A stretch of 64,000 nt of DNA from ZC4RG30 sp039932715 (GTDB taxonomy: Bacteria > Pseudomonadota > Gammaproteobacteria > Steroidobacterales > Steroidobacteraceae). A program made the position numbers and the translations under genes. Below, one piece after another: positions 54,175 to 61,733 of this stretch (the stretch's first letter is position 1; each line of letters begins with the position of its first letter). Where the stretch lies: assembly GCA_039932715.1 (NCBI GenBank), contig JBDTPN010000006.1, positions 66,314-130,313 of the forward strand, read 5' to 3'. Under the pieces are notes generated by a model that searched no databases, was not told where the DNA came from, and worked only from the letters and a program-made list of their open reading frames with translations.

Positions 54175-55992
54175 CTACTTGGCTGCTGCAAGCATCATGA
54201 AATGTTCAACCACCGGCCCAAGCGCAAGCGCAGGGACGTAGGTCAGCACACCGATCAGCAGGATCGAACCGATGAGCAATGAAATGAACAGTGGTCCGTG
54301 CGTGGGCATGGTTCCGTCCGTGACCGGGACGCGCTTCTTGCCGGCCAGGGAGCCGGCGATGGCGAGCGCGGCCACGATCGGCCAGAAGCGCCCGATGAAC
54401 ATCGAGAGGCCAAGCGCCAGGTTGTAGAAAACCGTGTTCGCCGAAAGGCCGGCAAAGGCGCTGCCGTTATTGTTGGCGGCCGAGGAGAACGCGTAAAGAA
54501 TCTCACTGAACCCATGTGCTCCCGGATTCAATACACCGGCCCTGCCAGCCGCTACTGATACAGCCACGGCCGTACCGACCAGTACAACAAAGGGCGTAGT
54601 GAGAATGAACACCGATGCCAGCTTCATCTCGAGCGCTTCAATCTTTTTGCCGATGTACTCTGGCGTACGGCCGATCATCAGGCCGGCAATGAATACGCCC
54701 AGAATGGCGAACATGAGAATTGAGTACATGCCGGTACCGACACCGCCCGGTGCGAGCTCACCCAGTTGAATCAGGAATAGCGGCACGAAGCCTCCGAGTG
54801 GAGTCATCGAGTCATGCATCGTGTTGACGGCGCCACAGGAAGTCGCGGTGGTGACCGCTGCGAACAACGCGGAAGCTGCGATGCCGAAGCGCGTTTCCTT
54901 GCCCTCCATGTTGCCACCCGGCTGAGTGATGCTGAGGGTCTGGTCGATGCCTTGCTTGGCTACAAGGGGATTGCCGTGCTGCTCGCCGTAGTACGCCACC
55001 GACACGAGCGAGACGAACAAAATGAGCATGGCGATCAGGATCACCCACCCCTGGCGCGTATCGCCAACCATCCTGCCAAAGGTGTAAGTCAGCGCGAAAG
55101 GAATGAGGAAGATCGCAATCAACTCGAGAATGTTTGTCAGAGGCGTCGGGTTCTCATACGGATGCGCGGAGTTTGCGTTGAAGAACCCACCGCCATTGGT
55201 GCCAAGCTCCTTGATCGACTCCTGCGATGCGACCGGCCCCATGGGCAATGTCTGTGTCTGAGTCGTCGCGCTCTGCGTCGCTGGGTTTCCGGCGGCATCC
55301 TTGACGGGATTGCCGGCCGCGTCAGTCTTCGGAATCTGGTACGTGACTGTTTCGACAGTCGTCGCGTCCTTGTAACCATCGAAGTTCTGGACGACGCCCT
55401 GGCTCACGAGCACGATTGCCAGTAACACGGAGAGCGGCAACAGCACGTACAGCGTGGTGCGCGTGATGTCGACCCAGAAGTTGCCGATCGTTGCAACTGT
55501 GTGCCTGGCGAAGCCACGGATCAGGGCAATGGCGACCACGATACCTGTCGCTGCAGACAGGAAGTTCTGCACGGCGAGGCCGGCCATCTGCACCAGATAG
55601 CCCATCGTCGACTCGCCGGAGTAGCCCTGCCAGTTTGTATTGGTGACAAAGCTGACAGCGGTGTTGAACGACGAGTCCGGGCTGACCGCCCCGAGCTTTT
55701 GCGGGTTAAGTGGCAGGAATAGCTGGAGGCGCTGAAATGCGTAGACGATGACCGCGCCGAACACGTTGAAGAGCAACAGGGCAATTGCGTATTGCTTCCA
55801 GGACATCTCCTTGCTGGCATCGACGCCGGACAGGCGATACATCAGTCCCTCGACCCGACCACCAATGCGCAGCGCGACGGTTGGCCGGCCTTCCATGACG
55901 TCGGCGATGTAGCTGCCGACTGGCTTTACGCACAGCACGACGATGCCGAGGAACACCAACAGCATCACTGCAAACATGGCATCGGGACTCAT
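54175..55992 (-). CDS. kdpA: KdpA, potassium-channel-like subunit
   Basis: Membrane subunit of 605 residues that selects and passes potassium. It contains four pore-loop segments, including TNTNWQGYSGESTMG, TNGGGFFNANSAHPYENPT, TATSCGAVNTMHDSMTPLGG and SSAANNNGSAFAGL. A periplasmic loop near residue 240 carries a short repeated DAAGNP(V/A) segment, a natural variation. The ATG overlaps the stop of kdpF (TGATG). The open frame runs further upstream into kdpF, but that N-terminal stretch is not KdpA-like. Confidence 0.96.
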   Translation of the reverse strand: MSPDAMFAVMLLVFLGIVVLCVKPVGSYIADVMEGRPTVALRIGGRVEGLMYRLSGVDASKEMSWKQYAIALLLFNVFGAVIVYAFQRLQLFLPLNPQKLGAVSPDSSFNTAVSFVTNTNWQGYSGESTMGYLVQMAGLAVQNFLSAATGIVVAIALIRGFARHTVATIGNFWVDITRTTLYVLLPLSVLLAIVLVSQGVVQNFDGYKDATTVETVTYQIPKTDAAGNPVKDAAGNPATQSATTQTQTLPMGPVASQESIKELGTNGGGFFNANSAHPYENPTPLTNILELIAIFLIPFALTYTFGRMVGDTRQGWVILIAMLILFVSLVSVAYYGEQHGNPLVAKQGIDQTLSITQPGGNMEGKETRFGIAASALFAAVTTATSCGAVNTMHDSMTPLGGFVPLFLIQLGELAPGGVGTGMYSILMFAILGVFIAGLMIGRTPEYIGKKIEALEMKLASVFILTTPFVVLVGTAVAVSVAAGRAGVLNPGAHGFSEILYAFSSAANNNGSAFAGLSANTVFYNLALGLSMFIGRFWPIVAALAIAGSLAGKKRVPVTDGTMPTHGPLFISLLIGSILLIGVLTYVPALALGPVVEHFMMLAAAK

Positions 55993-56081
55993 CAGAATTT
56001 CTCCGCTCGCAGCAGTGCGTACAGCAGATAGCCGAAGAGGAACAGCGCCAGCAGCCCGCTCAGCCAATACATGGCGCTCAC
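55992..56081 (-). CDS. kdpF: KdpF small subunit
   Basis: A 29-residue single-helix peptide, VSAMYWLSGLLALFLFGYLL followed by YALLRAEKF, matching KdpF, which stabilises the Kdp complex. The GTG start is seven bases after GGGAG and overlaps the stop of a second small gene upstream (GTGA); an inner ATG at 56072 is possible. Its stop overlaps the kdpA ATG. Too short for most ORF callers. Confidence 0.88.
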   Translation of the reverse strand: MSAMYWLSGLLALFLFGYLLYALLRAEKF

Positions 56082-56170
56082 GGCTTGTCTCCCAGGCGCA
56101 CCAGGGCCAGGACCAGACCGTGCGTGACGGCATAAAGGGCGACCAGAATCAGCAGGTATACGGCGTCCAC
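56078..56170 (-). CDS. Small membrane peptide upstream of kdpF
   Basis: A 30-residue open frame, VDAVYLLILVALYAVTHGLV then LALVRLGDKP, starting GTG eight bases after a perfect GGAGG and ending in a GTGA overlap with kdpF. It reads as one membrane helix with a short basic tail. Similar short frames precede kdpF in other proteobacterial kdp operons as I recall them. The strong ribosome site and coupling make it a probable real gene and a candidate accessory subunit or regulator of Kdp. Confidence 0.65.
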   Translation of the reverse strand: MDAVYLLILVALYAVTHGLVLALVRLGDKP

Positions 56171-56228
56171 AGCGGGCACCTCCGGGAGCAAAAACAATGC
56201 GGAGAATGCTATCGGGGGTGGTGTGAGG

Positions 56229-56245
56229 AAGGTGTGAAAAAAATC
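56229..56245 (-). promoter_or_regulatory. Candidate KdpE-binding site / kdp promoter region
   Basis: On the minus strand, about 60-75 bases before the first small kdp frame, GATTTTTTTCACACC combines a T-rich run with ACAC. It resembles the T-rich-then-ACACC layout of the E. coli KdpE site. A second CACACC follows within ten bases. Confidence 0.45.
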
Positions 56246-56329
56246 AGCACCGGCTTGCGAAGATCCTCAGGGTGGACCCTGCATGACGAAGGTCACGCAA
56301 ATTGGAACGGTAAATAGTGAGATCAGCCA

Positions 56330-56422
56330 CTAATCCAGGCCACCCAAGATTTCCTCAAATTGTGGGATATCGATCTCGGCGCCGGTTTCGCGCAGATAGC
56401 GACCGAAGCTCGACTCCACCAT
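56330..56422 (-). other. Short open frame, possible gene remnant; gap otherwise empty
   Basis: The gap between the kdp leader and the OsmC gene (56171-56498) holds little. One frame reads MVESSFGRYLRETGAEIDIP then QFEEILGGLD, a protein-like 30-residue sequence with no ribosome site, perhaps the C-terminal remnant of a lost gene. I cannot name a family. Confidence 0.25.
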
Positions 56423-56498
56423 AGCGCTGTAGCACAAAGCTGTAGTGCAACGTGAGTTGGGCTAAGCCCCGAGCGTCGCGCTCACTGCCGCTGCTTCC

Positions 56499-56930
56499 TC
56501 ACTTGCCCTGAGAATCGGCGCGACGCAGCACACCATTCAACGCGGTGCCCGACACCAGTGTGTTGAATACCGTCCCGTACTTCCTGACGTTCTCGTGCAG
56601 CAACTCCAGGCGATGATCGTTCTCCGGGGTCTGTACCACGATCTCGTAGTCGATCGACTCCATACGAGGCGGCACGTCCTGCCGCACACCGTGCACATGG
56701 ACCTCCACGCCCGCGAGATCGAATTGCAGAATCGGCACGACCCTCTCCATGCCTTTTATGATGCAAGCCGACAGTGCGGCTAGCAGTAGCTCTGCCGGAT
56801 TGAACGCATCGGGGCGACCGGCAAGATCCGTATCAAGCAATATCTCGGCGGACTTGCAGCGCGCCAGGCTTCCGTGCGAATCGCGGCGAAGGGCGTGTAC
56901 AACAAACTCAAGCTTCTTCGTGCCGGTCAT
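56499..56930 (-). CDS. OsmC-family protein
   Basis: Protein of 143 residues of the OsmC/YhfA type. It contains FNPAELLLAALSACIIKGMERV with the first reactive Cys56, then a beta region (VEVHVHGVRQDVPPRMESIDYEIVV). The second cysteine expected near residue 120 in the peroxide-reducing family is replaced (KYGTVFNTLVSG), so hydroperoxide reduction is doubtful. It is divergent from arsR with about 70 bases between them, so it may share ArsR control. An alternative role is binding a small thiol-reactive ligand. Confidence 0.82.
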   Translation of the reverse strand: MTGTKKLEFVVHALRRDSHGSLARCKSAEILLDTDLAGRPDAFNPAELLLAALSACIIKGMERVVPILQFDLAGVEVHVHGVRQDVPPRMESIDYEIVVQTPENDHRLELLHENVRKYGTVFNTLVSGTALNGVLRRADSQGK

Positions 56931-56963
56931 ACGGAAATCCTCCAGCTGCGCGGATTGGCCCGC

Positions 56964-57005
56964 TTGACGGTGATTTTCATTTCAATGATTATACAACAAT
57001 GAAAT
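56964..57005 (+). promoter_or_regulatory. arsR promoter with ArsR-type operator over the start codon
   Basis: A TTGACG -35 box (56964-56969), a 17-base spacer and GATTAT (56987-56992) form a promoter. An inverted repeat, ATTTCAATGA-N7-ACAATGAAAT (56979-57005, eight of ten pairs), covers the -10 region and the arsR ATG at 56999. A bound ArsR dimer here would block its own transcription. The expected transcript start coincides with the ATG and no ribosome site is present. Confidence 0.6.
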
Positions 57006-57346
57006 CACAAAGTGCAGTCGAAGCGCTGTCCGCCATGGCCCAGGAATCGCGCCTGGCCATCTTCCGGATGCTCGTCAAGCGCGGTCCGGAAGGATTTGCC
57101 GCCGGTGAGATCGCCGAACGCCTCGGAATACCCAGTCCCAATCTGTCCTTTCACCTCAAGGCATTGGACCAGGCCGACCTGGTGCTCGTTCGCAAGGCCG
57201 GGCGCTTCATCTACTACAGCGCCAACTACGATCGCATGAACGATCTGGTGGCTTATCTCACCGAGAACTGTTGCGGGCTGGGCACGGCAAACTGCGCACC
57301 GGCGTGCCTGCCTGCTCCTGCCATCAAGCAAAGGAAATCCGCATGA
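56999..57346 (+). CDS. arsR: ArsR-family metalloid-responsive repressor
   Basis: Winged-helix repressor of 115 residues. The DNA-binding helix is within AERLGIPSPNLSFHLKALDQ. Unlike the E. coli type, arsenite-binding cysteines are at the C-terminus: Cys91-Cys92 with Cys99 and Cys103 (ENCCGLGTANCAPAC), as in the Acidithiobacillus/Corynebacterium-like C-terminal sites. Binding As(III) should release the operator at 56979. Its stop overlaps the next start (ATGA), beginning an ars operon that runs to ACR3. The mRNA may be leaderless. Confidence 0.92.
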   Translation: MKSQSAVEALSAMAQESRLAIFRMLVKRGPEGFAAGEIAERLGIPSPNLSFHLKALDQADLVLVRKAGRFIYYSANYDRMNDLVAYLTENCCGLGTANCAPACLPAPAIKQRKSA

Positions 57347-57843
57347 AACGCTTCCATGTGCATCTGTCGGTCGATCGCATTGAACCCAATGTTCGCTTTT
57401 ATTCCGCCATGTTCGGCGCCGCGCCGAGCGTGCTCAAGAATGACTACGCCAAATGGATGCTGGACGACCCGAACATCAATTTCGCCATTTCCAGCCGCGA
57501 CGCCTCGCGCGGCCTCAACCACCTGGGGTTCCAGCTGGAGTCAGACAACGAGCTGTACGCGATGGAAGCGCAGCTGCGCGAGGCTGACGGCGCTCTCATT
57601 GAAGAAATGGATACCGCCTGCTGCTACGCGAAGAGCGACAAGTACTGGGTGACCGATCCCCAGGGCGTTGCGTGGGAGACCTTCCGAACGCTGGGCAGCG
57701 TGCCGGTGTTCGGGGAGAACAAGGCGGCTGGGGAGTCAGCCTGCTGCACTCCCGAACAAAAGTTCGAAGCCGCTTTGGTACCCCCCGAAGCCAGCGCGTG
57801 CTGCACACCCCGCAAGTCAGCCTCACCCGGCTCCTGCTGTTGA
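57343..57843 (+). CDS. arsI: ArsI/CadI-type glyoxalase-fold dioxygenase
   Basis: Protein of 166 residues of the vicinal-oxygen-chelate superfamily. It has metal ligands like those of ArsI: His5 or His7 in RFHVHLSV, His60 in NHLGF and Glu112 in WETF, plus the vicinal pair Cys93-Cys94 in TACCYAKSDKYW that binds trivalent organoarsenicals in ArsI C-As lyase. The related CadI proteins have the same core. Unusually the C-terminal tail has three more CC pairs (134-135, 153-154, 165-166), perhaps for metalloid binding. Position in the ars operon supports arsenic detoxification. Confidence 0.85.
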   Translation: MKRFHVHLSVDRIEPNVRFYSAMFGAAPSVLKNDYAKWMLDDPNINFAISSRDASRGLNHLGFQLESDNELYAMEAQLREADGALIEEMDTACCYAKSDKYWVTDPQGVAWETFRTLGSVPVFGENKAAGESACCTPEQKFEAALVPPEASACCTPRKSASPGSCC

Positions 57844-57862
57844 CACGGCAACAGGTCGTCTG

Positions 57863-58342
57863 ATGAACATCCTGTTCCTGTGCACGGGGAACTCCTGCCG
57901 CTCGATTCTGGCGGAAGCCACCTTCAATCACCTGGCTCCAGCCGGATGGCGGGCCATGAGCGCCGGCAGCAAGCCCACCGGTCAGGTCCATCCGCGGTCG
58001 CTGGCGCTATTGAAACGCGAAGGCATTGCGACTGCGGGCTATCACAGCAAGTCGTGGGACGATCTGCCGACAACGCCGGACGTCGTCGTGACGGTCTGCG
58101 CAAGTGCTGCTGGAGAAACCTGCCCTGCATATCTCGGCCCCGCTGTTCGCACGCACTGGGGTGTCGATGATCCCGCGCATGCAACGGGATCCGATGCGCA
58201 GATCGATGCCGAATTTGCGCGAGCGTATCGGACACTGCGCGCAAGAATCGAAGCTTTTCTGGCGCTGCCTCTCGAGAGGCTCGAGGCCGAAAGGCCCCGA
58301 CTGAAGGCAGAGCTGGATCGCATCGGCACAACAGTCACCTGA
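57863..58342 (+). CDS. arsC: Thioredoxin-type arsenate reductase (LMW-PTPase fold)
   Basis: Arsenate reductase of 159 residues converting As(V) to As(III). The phosphatase loop is CTGNSCR with nucleophile Cys7; the redox relay cysteines are Cys79 and Cys87 in TVCASAAGETCP. WRAMSAGSKPTGQVHPRSLALL is typical of the family. It starts with ATG 19 bases after arsI. The arsenite it forms would be expelled by ACR3, encoded downstream. A deleted second copy of the same gene follows immediately. Confidence 0.93.
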   Translation: MNILFLCTGNSCRSILAEATFNHLAPAGWRAMSAGSKPTGQVHPRSLALLKREGIATAGYHSKSWDDLPTTPDVVVTVCASAAGETCPAYLGPAVRTHWGVDDPAHATGSDAQIDAEFARAYRTLRARIEAFLALPLERLEAERPRLKAELDRIGTTVT

Positions 58343-58359
58343 CAGCAGGACCGAAAATC

Positions 58360-58637
58360 ATGGAACCCCCCTACAACACCCTTTTTCTCTGCACCGGCAA
58401 CCTGCGCAGCAAGTCCTGGAACGAGTCTGCCCAGCCTGGCCAGGCCAGCCAATGACCGCGCACGGGAGAATGCCCGACCCGGCCGCGGTCCAAGGAACCG
58501 AGGCTGAACGGATAGAAACGTTCCAGCAGGCGTTCCGCTCGCTGGAGCGCCGGTTCGGCATTTTCACTTGCCTGCCTATCGCATCACTCGACAGCCTCGC
58601 ACTGGCGAACCGCCTGCACGAAATCGGCAAGAGCTGA
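58360..58637 (+). pseudogene. Second arsC copy, internally deleted and frameshifted
   Basis: The first frame reads MEPPYNTLFLCTGNLRSKSW then NESAQPGQASQ and stops at 58455. It keeps the start of the arsenate reductase loop (LFLCTGN) joined directly to a mid-protein KSW.E.AQPG segment, so the S-R part of the active-site loop and about 40 residues are gone. In another frame MTAHGRMPDPAAVQGTEAER to FTCLPIASLDSLALANRLHEIGKS (58452-58637) matches the C-terminal part of arsenate reductase. The relay cysteines are missing. The gene cannot encode an active enzyme. Confidence 0.8.
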
Positions 58638-58640
58638 ACC

Positions 58641-59666
58641 ATGTCCACCTTTGAACGCTATCTGACCCTCTGGGTGGCCCTTTGCATTGTCGTAGGCATT
58701 GGCCTGGGCCATGTGATACCCGCTGTATTCCAGGCCATCGGATCCGCAGAGATCGCCAAGGTTAATCTGCCCGTGGCACTGCTGATCTGGCTGATGATTA
58801 TTCCGATGCTGCTGAGGATTGACTTCGCCGCGTTGGGCGAAGTCCGCCGCCATTGGCGTGGTATCGGTGTAACGCTGTTCGTGAACTGGGCGATCAAGCC
58901 CTTTTCAATGGCGTTGCTGGCGGCATTCTTCATCGGCCACCTCTTCCGGCCCTGGCTGCCCGCCGAGCAGATTCCTTCCTACACGGCGGGGCTCATTCTG
59001 CTTGCTGCCGCGCCTTGCACGGCGATGGTGTTCGTGTGGAGCCGGCTCACCAACGGGCATCCGTTGTTCACGCTTTCGCAGGTCGCACTCAACGACGCCA
59101 TCATGGTGTTTGCGTTTGCACCCATCGTGGCGCTGCTGCTGGGCATCTCGTCCATCGTGGTGCCCTGGGAAACACTGATCACCTCGGTGGTGCTGTACAT
59201 CCTCGTGCCGGTGATCCTGGCGCAACTCTGGCGCCGTTGGCTGCTGCGGCGCGGACAATCGAATCTCGCGGCCACCCTGAAGCGCATCGGCCCCTGGTCA
59301 ATCGGCGCACTACTGGCCACGCTGGTGCTGCTGTTCGCCTTTCAGGGCGAGGCAATCATCCGGCAGCCAGTGGTGATCGCGCTGTTGGCCGTGCCGATCC
59401 TGATCCAGGTGCTGATGAACTCTAGTCTCGCTTATTGGCTGAATAGAGTCGTGGGCGAACCGCATGAGATTGCTTGTCCGTCGGCACTCATTGGCGCCAG
59501 CAACTTCTTTGAACTGGCCGTGGCTGCAGCAATCAGTCTGTTCGGATTCGAATCCGGCGCGGCGCTGGCCACTGTTGTGGGTGTACTGATCGAGGTGCCA
59601 GTAATGCTGCTCGTCGTGCGCGTCGTCAACCGCAGCAAAGGCTGGTACGAACGACGGCCAGCATGA
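58641..59666 (+). CDS. acr3: ACR3 family arsenite efflux permease
   Basis: Inner-membrane arsenite exporter of 341 residues with ten predicted helices. The conserved Cys126 in AAAPCTAMVFVWS and the segment MIIPMLLRIDF are family signatures; NFFELAVAAAISLFG is the conserved late helix pair. It expels arsenite using proton motive force. The ATG lies three bases after the end of the broken arsC. It is the last gene of the arsR-arsI-arsC-acr3 unit. Confidence 0.95.
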   Translation: MSTFERYLTLWVALCIVVGIGLGHVIPAVFQAIGSAEIAKVNLPVALLIWLMIIPMLLRIDFAALGEVRRHWRGIGVTLFVNWAIKPFSMALLAAFFIGHLFRPWLPAEQIPSYTAGLILLAAAPCTAMVFVWSRLTNGHPLFTLSQVALNDAIMVFAFAPIVALLLGISSIVVPWETLITSVVLYILVPVILAQLWRRWLLRRGQSNLAATLKRIGPWSIGALLATLVLLFAFQGEAIIRQPVVIALLAVPILIQVLMNSSLAYWLNRVVGEPHEIACPSALIGASNFFELAVAAAISLFGFESGAALATVVGVLIEVPVMLLVVRVVNRSKGWYERRPA

Positions 59667-59669
59667 CAC

Positions 59670-59694
59670 TGCGCGCGGTTGTAGGCGGCGCGCA
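59670..59694 (+). terminator. Possible terminator hairpin after acr3
   Basis: TGCGCGC and GCGCGCA form a perfect seven-base-pair GC stem with an eleven-base loop, four bases after the acr3 stop. No T-run follows, so termination would need Rho or be partial. Confidence 0.35.
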
Positions 59695-59900
59695 CCTTGT
59701 TCGTTCGGCATGCGCCAGCTGCAGCTCAATCGAAGTGCACCGATGTGCGTGTCGTCGCTTATCGGTCGCGAGCTTGAGTGCGGCCTCCGTTGTGGGCTGG
59801 GATCGCAGCGGTATTTACTGCAATGCTGGACGCGAAAAATCCATCGACGAAGGCGGTGTGAGACGGCACACTAATTATGCAGATATCTTCGTATGTTATG

Positions 59901-60013
59901 GTTTTTATTGATATTTTCTGGTACCGGAGATATGAATCTCAGACGTGAGCTTTCGGCTTGTTTCCTGCAACGTCGGTGCTCAGTTTTCTAACGATACCCC
60001 CAACCGTATCCCC
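59901..60013 (+). repeat. 113-bp direct repeat, left copy (att-like)
   Basis: This copy matches 62492-62605 in order and spacing. The first 42 bases are 37/42 identical and include a tRNA 3'-end-like block (complement ends CCGG.ACCA), and the far end shares the ATACCCCCA.CCGTA.CCCC block at the same distance. Such paired sequences are typical of attachment sites flanking an integrated element. It replaces the normal 5' flank of the Fic gene. Confidence 0.65.
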
Positions 60014-60064
60014 TGCTCATACCCCTTCCTACTGGGCTCAAATACCAGCCGGAGATGTCATCCT

Positions 60065-60916
60065 TTGAATATCGCGACTTTGGCAATTAACTCCGAGCTC
60101 CTGCAGCTAATAGGCGCAATAGATGAATTCAAAGGAGCCTGGAAGGCCATCGGACGGATTGCTCCGGAACGCCTATCTGCCCTGCGCCGCGTCGCCACTA
60201 TCGAGAGCGCGGCCTCTTCCACCCGTATTGAGGGCGCAAAACTCACCGACCGAGAAGTCGAGCGCCTTCTATCTAACCTCGAAATAAGGACATTCGCGAC
60301 GCGAGACGAACAGGAAGTTGCAGGCTATGCCCAGGCAATGGAAACCGTCTTTGCTCACTGGAACGATATCCCTCTCACGGAAAACCATATCCGCCAACTG
60401 CACAGGGATCTTCTCCAGTACTCAACCAAGGATGAACGACACCGGGGCGATTACAAGACCCTTCGAAACGATGTCGTTGCAAACAACGCGGAGAGCGTAC
60501 AAGTCGGGATCGTCTTCCAAACCGCATCGCCTTTTGACACACCGCGCCTCATAACTGCGCTCGTCACTTGGGCGGCAGACGCTCTCGAAACGCGCGCTCA
60601 GCATCCCCTGGTGATCATTGCGGTCTTCATCGTCACATCTCTTGCGATCCATCCATTTCAGGATGGGAATGGTCGCCTTTCTCGTATCCTTACAACACTG
60701 CTCCTTTTGAAAAGCGGCTATGCCTACGTTGCGTACGCTTCGCTCGAAAGCGTCGTTGAAGGAACCAAAGAGCGCTACTACCTCGCCCTAAGACAGACAC
60801 AAGCAATCATCGGAACGGACGCCCCAAGCTGGGAGCCCTGGCCGACGTACTTCCTGACCGCGCTATTCAAGCAGAAATCCCGATTGGAAAAGAAGATCGA
60901 CCGCGAACGCTTCTGA
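60065..60916 (+). CDS. Fic-domain protein (AMP transferase-like), C-terminus lost by frameshift
   Basis: Fic protein with catalytic motif HPFQDGNGRLSR (catalytic His, Asp/Gly/Asn/Gly loop) and an N-terminal inhibitory helix motif SSTRIEG matching (S/T)xxxE(G/N), so it belongs to the self-inhibited class that transfers AMP to proteins. I start it at TTG 60065 (LNIATLAINSELL); the frame extends up to 59945 but that part is repeat sequence. It stops at LEKKIDRERF, where relatives continue into a winged-helix domain found here in another frame downstream. So the ORF is a truncated product of 283 residues. Confidence 0.82.
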   Translation: MNIATLAINSELLQLIGAIDEFKGAWKAIGRIAPERLSALRRVATIESAASSTRIEGAKLTDREVERLLSNLEIRTFATRDEQEVAGYAQAMETVFAHWNDIPLTENHIRQLHRDLLQYSTKDERHRGDYKTLRNDVVANNAESVQVGIVFQTASPFDTPRLITALVTWAADALETRAQHPLVIIAVFIVTSLAIHPFQDGNGRLSRILTTLLLLKSGYAYVAYASLESVVEGTKERYYLALRQTQAIIGTDAPSWEPWPTYFLTALFKQKSRLEKKIDRERF

Positions 60917-61110
60917 TCGGCAGCCTGCCAGAGCTTTCAGTCCAAATTCTCGAACTCTGCAAGGAGCGGGGACGGGTCACAGTGGCGGAGATTGCGAAGG
61001 TAACCAGTGCGAGCCGAGGCACTGTGAAAGATCACCTCGCCGCGCTGACGAAGAACGGGCATCTCACAAGACATGGCGCGGGACGCGGCGCATGGTACGG
61101 AACGTCCTAA
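60917..61110 (+). pseudogene. Out-of-frame winged-helix tail of the Fic gene
   Basis: In the frame shifted by one base from the Fic ORF, the sequence reads IGSLPELSVQILELCKERGR then VTVAEIAKVTSASRGTVKDH and ends GAGRGAWYGTS before TAA. This is the DNA-binding tail usually fused to such Fic proteins. Adding one base near 60912 (CGCTTC to CGCTTCC) would restore RERFLIGSLPELSVQ and a continuous protein of about 350 residues. Confidence 0.75.
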
Positions 61111-61261
61111 CGACTGCAGCGGCCATCTGGGCGGCGTCAGTCCCGAGGCCTATGAAGTGGCCTCATCGTGAGACTCGGAGTTGTCACCCAGACCGGGGGA
61201 AGTCCACCTACAACTTCTACCAGGCAGTACTCACTGCGGCACAGAGGTAAATAAGCTTCTG

Positions 61262-61499
61262 AGTCTCAGCGGCATCAACCAAGAAGGCTGGCAGGGCTGT
61301 TGTGTTGGCGGGTGATGTGCAGGATCACAGCTACGCCCAAGCGCTCGTGGATCTGGTCGCGAAGCTGCATCCGATGAATCGGATTGCAGGCCCTGAAGAG
61401 ATCGCGCAAGCGGCGCTGTTTCTGCTGTCAGACCGCGCAACATTCATGACTGGGAGTCCGATGATTGGGGATGGGGGTATATCGGTCAGACTGATGTAG
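61262..61499 (+). pseudogene. Short-chain dehydrogenase remnant with internal deletion
   Basis: The frame reads TKKAGRAVVLAGDVQDHSYA (an SDR segment after the nucleotide-binding region) joined directly to LHPMNRIAGPEEIAQAALFL then LSDRATFMTGSPMIGDGGIS, the normal SDR C-terminus. The central part with the catalytic Ser-Tyr-Lys and the Rossmann start are missing, about 130 residues. The gene is dead. Confidence 0.7.
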
Positions 61500-61733
61500 T
61501 CACCAGGACTTGGGTTTTTACGCGGCACGCGCTGCAGTCAAAGGGTTTCATTCCTGATCGAGAAACCCAGATCCGATGGGTCGCTATTCGTTTCACAGGC
61601 CTTCAGATCTGCAGGAGGTGTGGACCACGTCTGGTCGGTCGAGCAAATTGTCGGGTTGCGTGAAAGGTAGATACAATCCAACGGCGGACGGTGACTCTAT
61701 TGCCCCCGCGAACTCAAACGAAAGAGGATTACC

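Noticed and set aside
55260..55320. Duplicated DAAGNP segment in kdpA as an insertion
   Set aside because: It is a short in-frame repeat in a variable periplasmic loop and leaves all pore loops intact.
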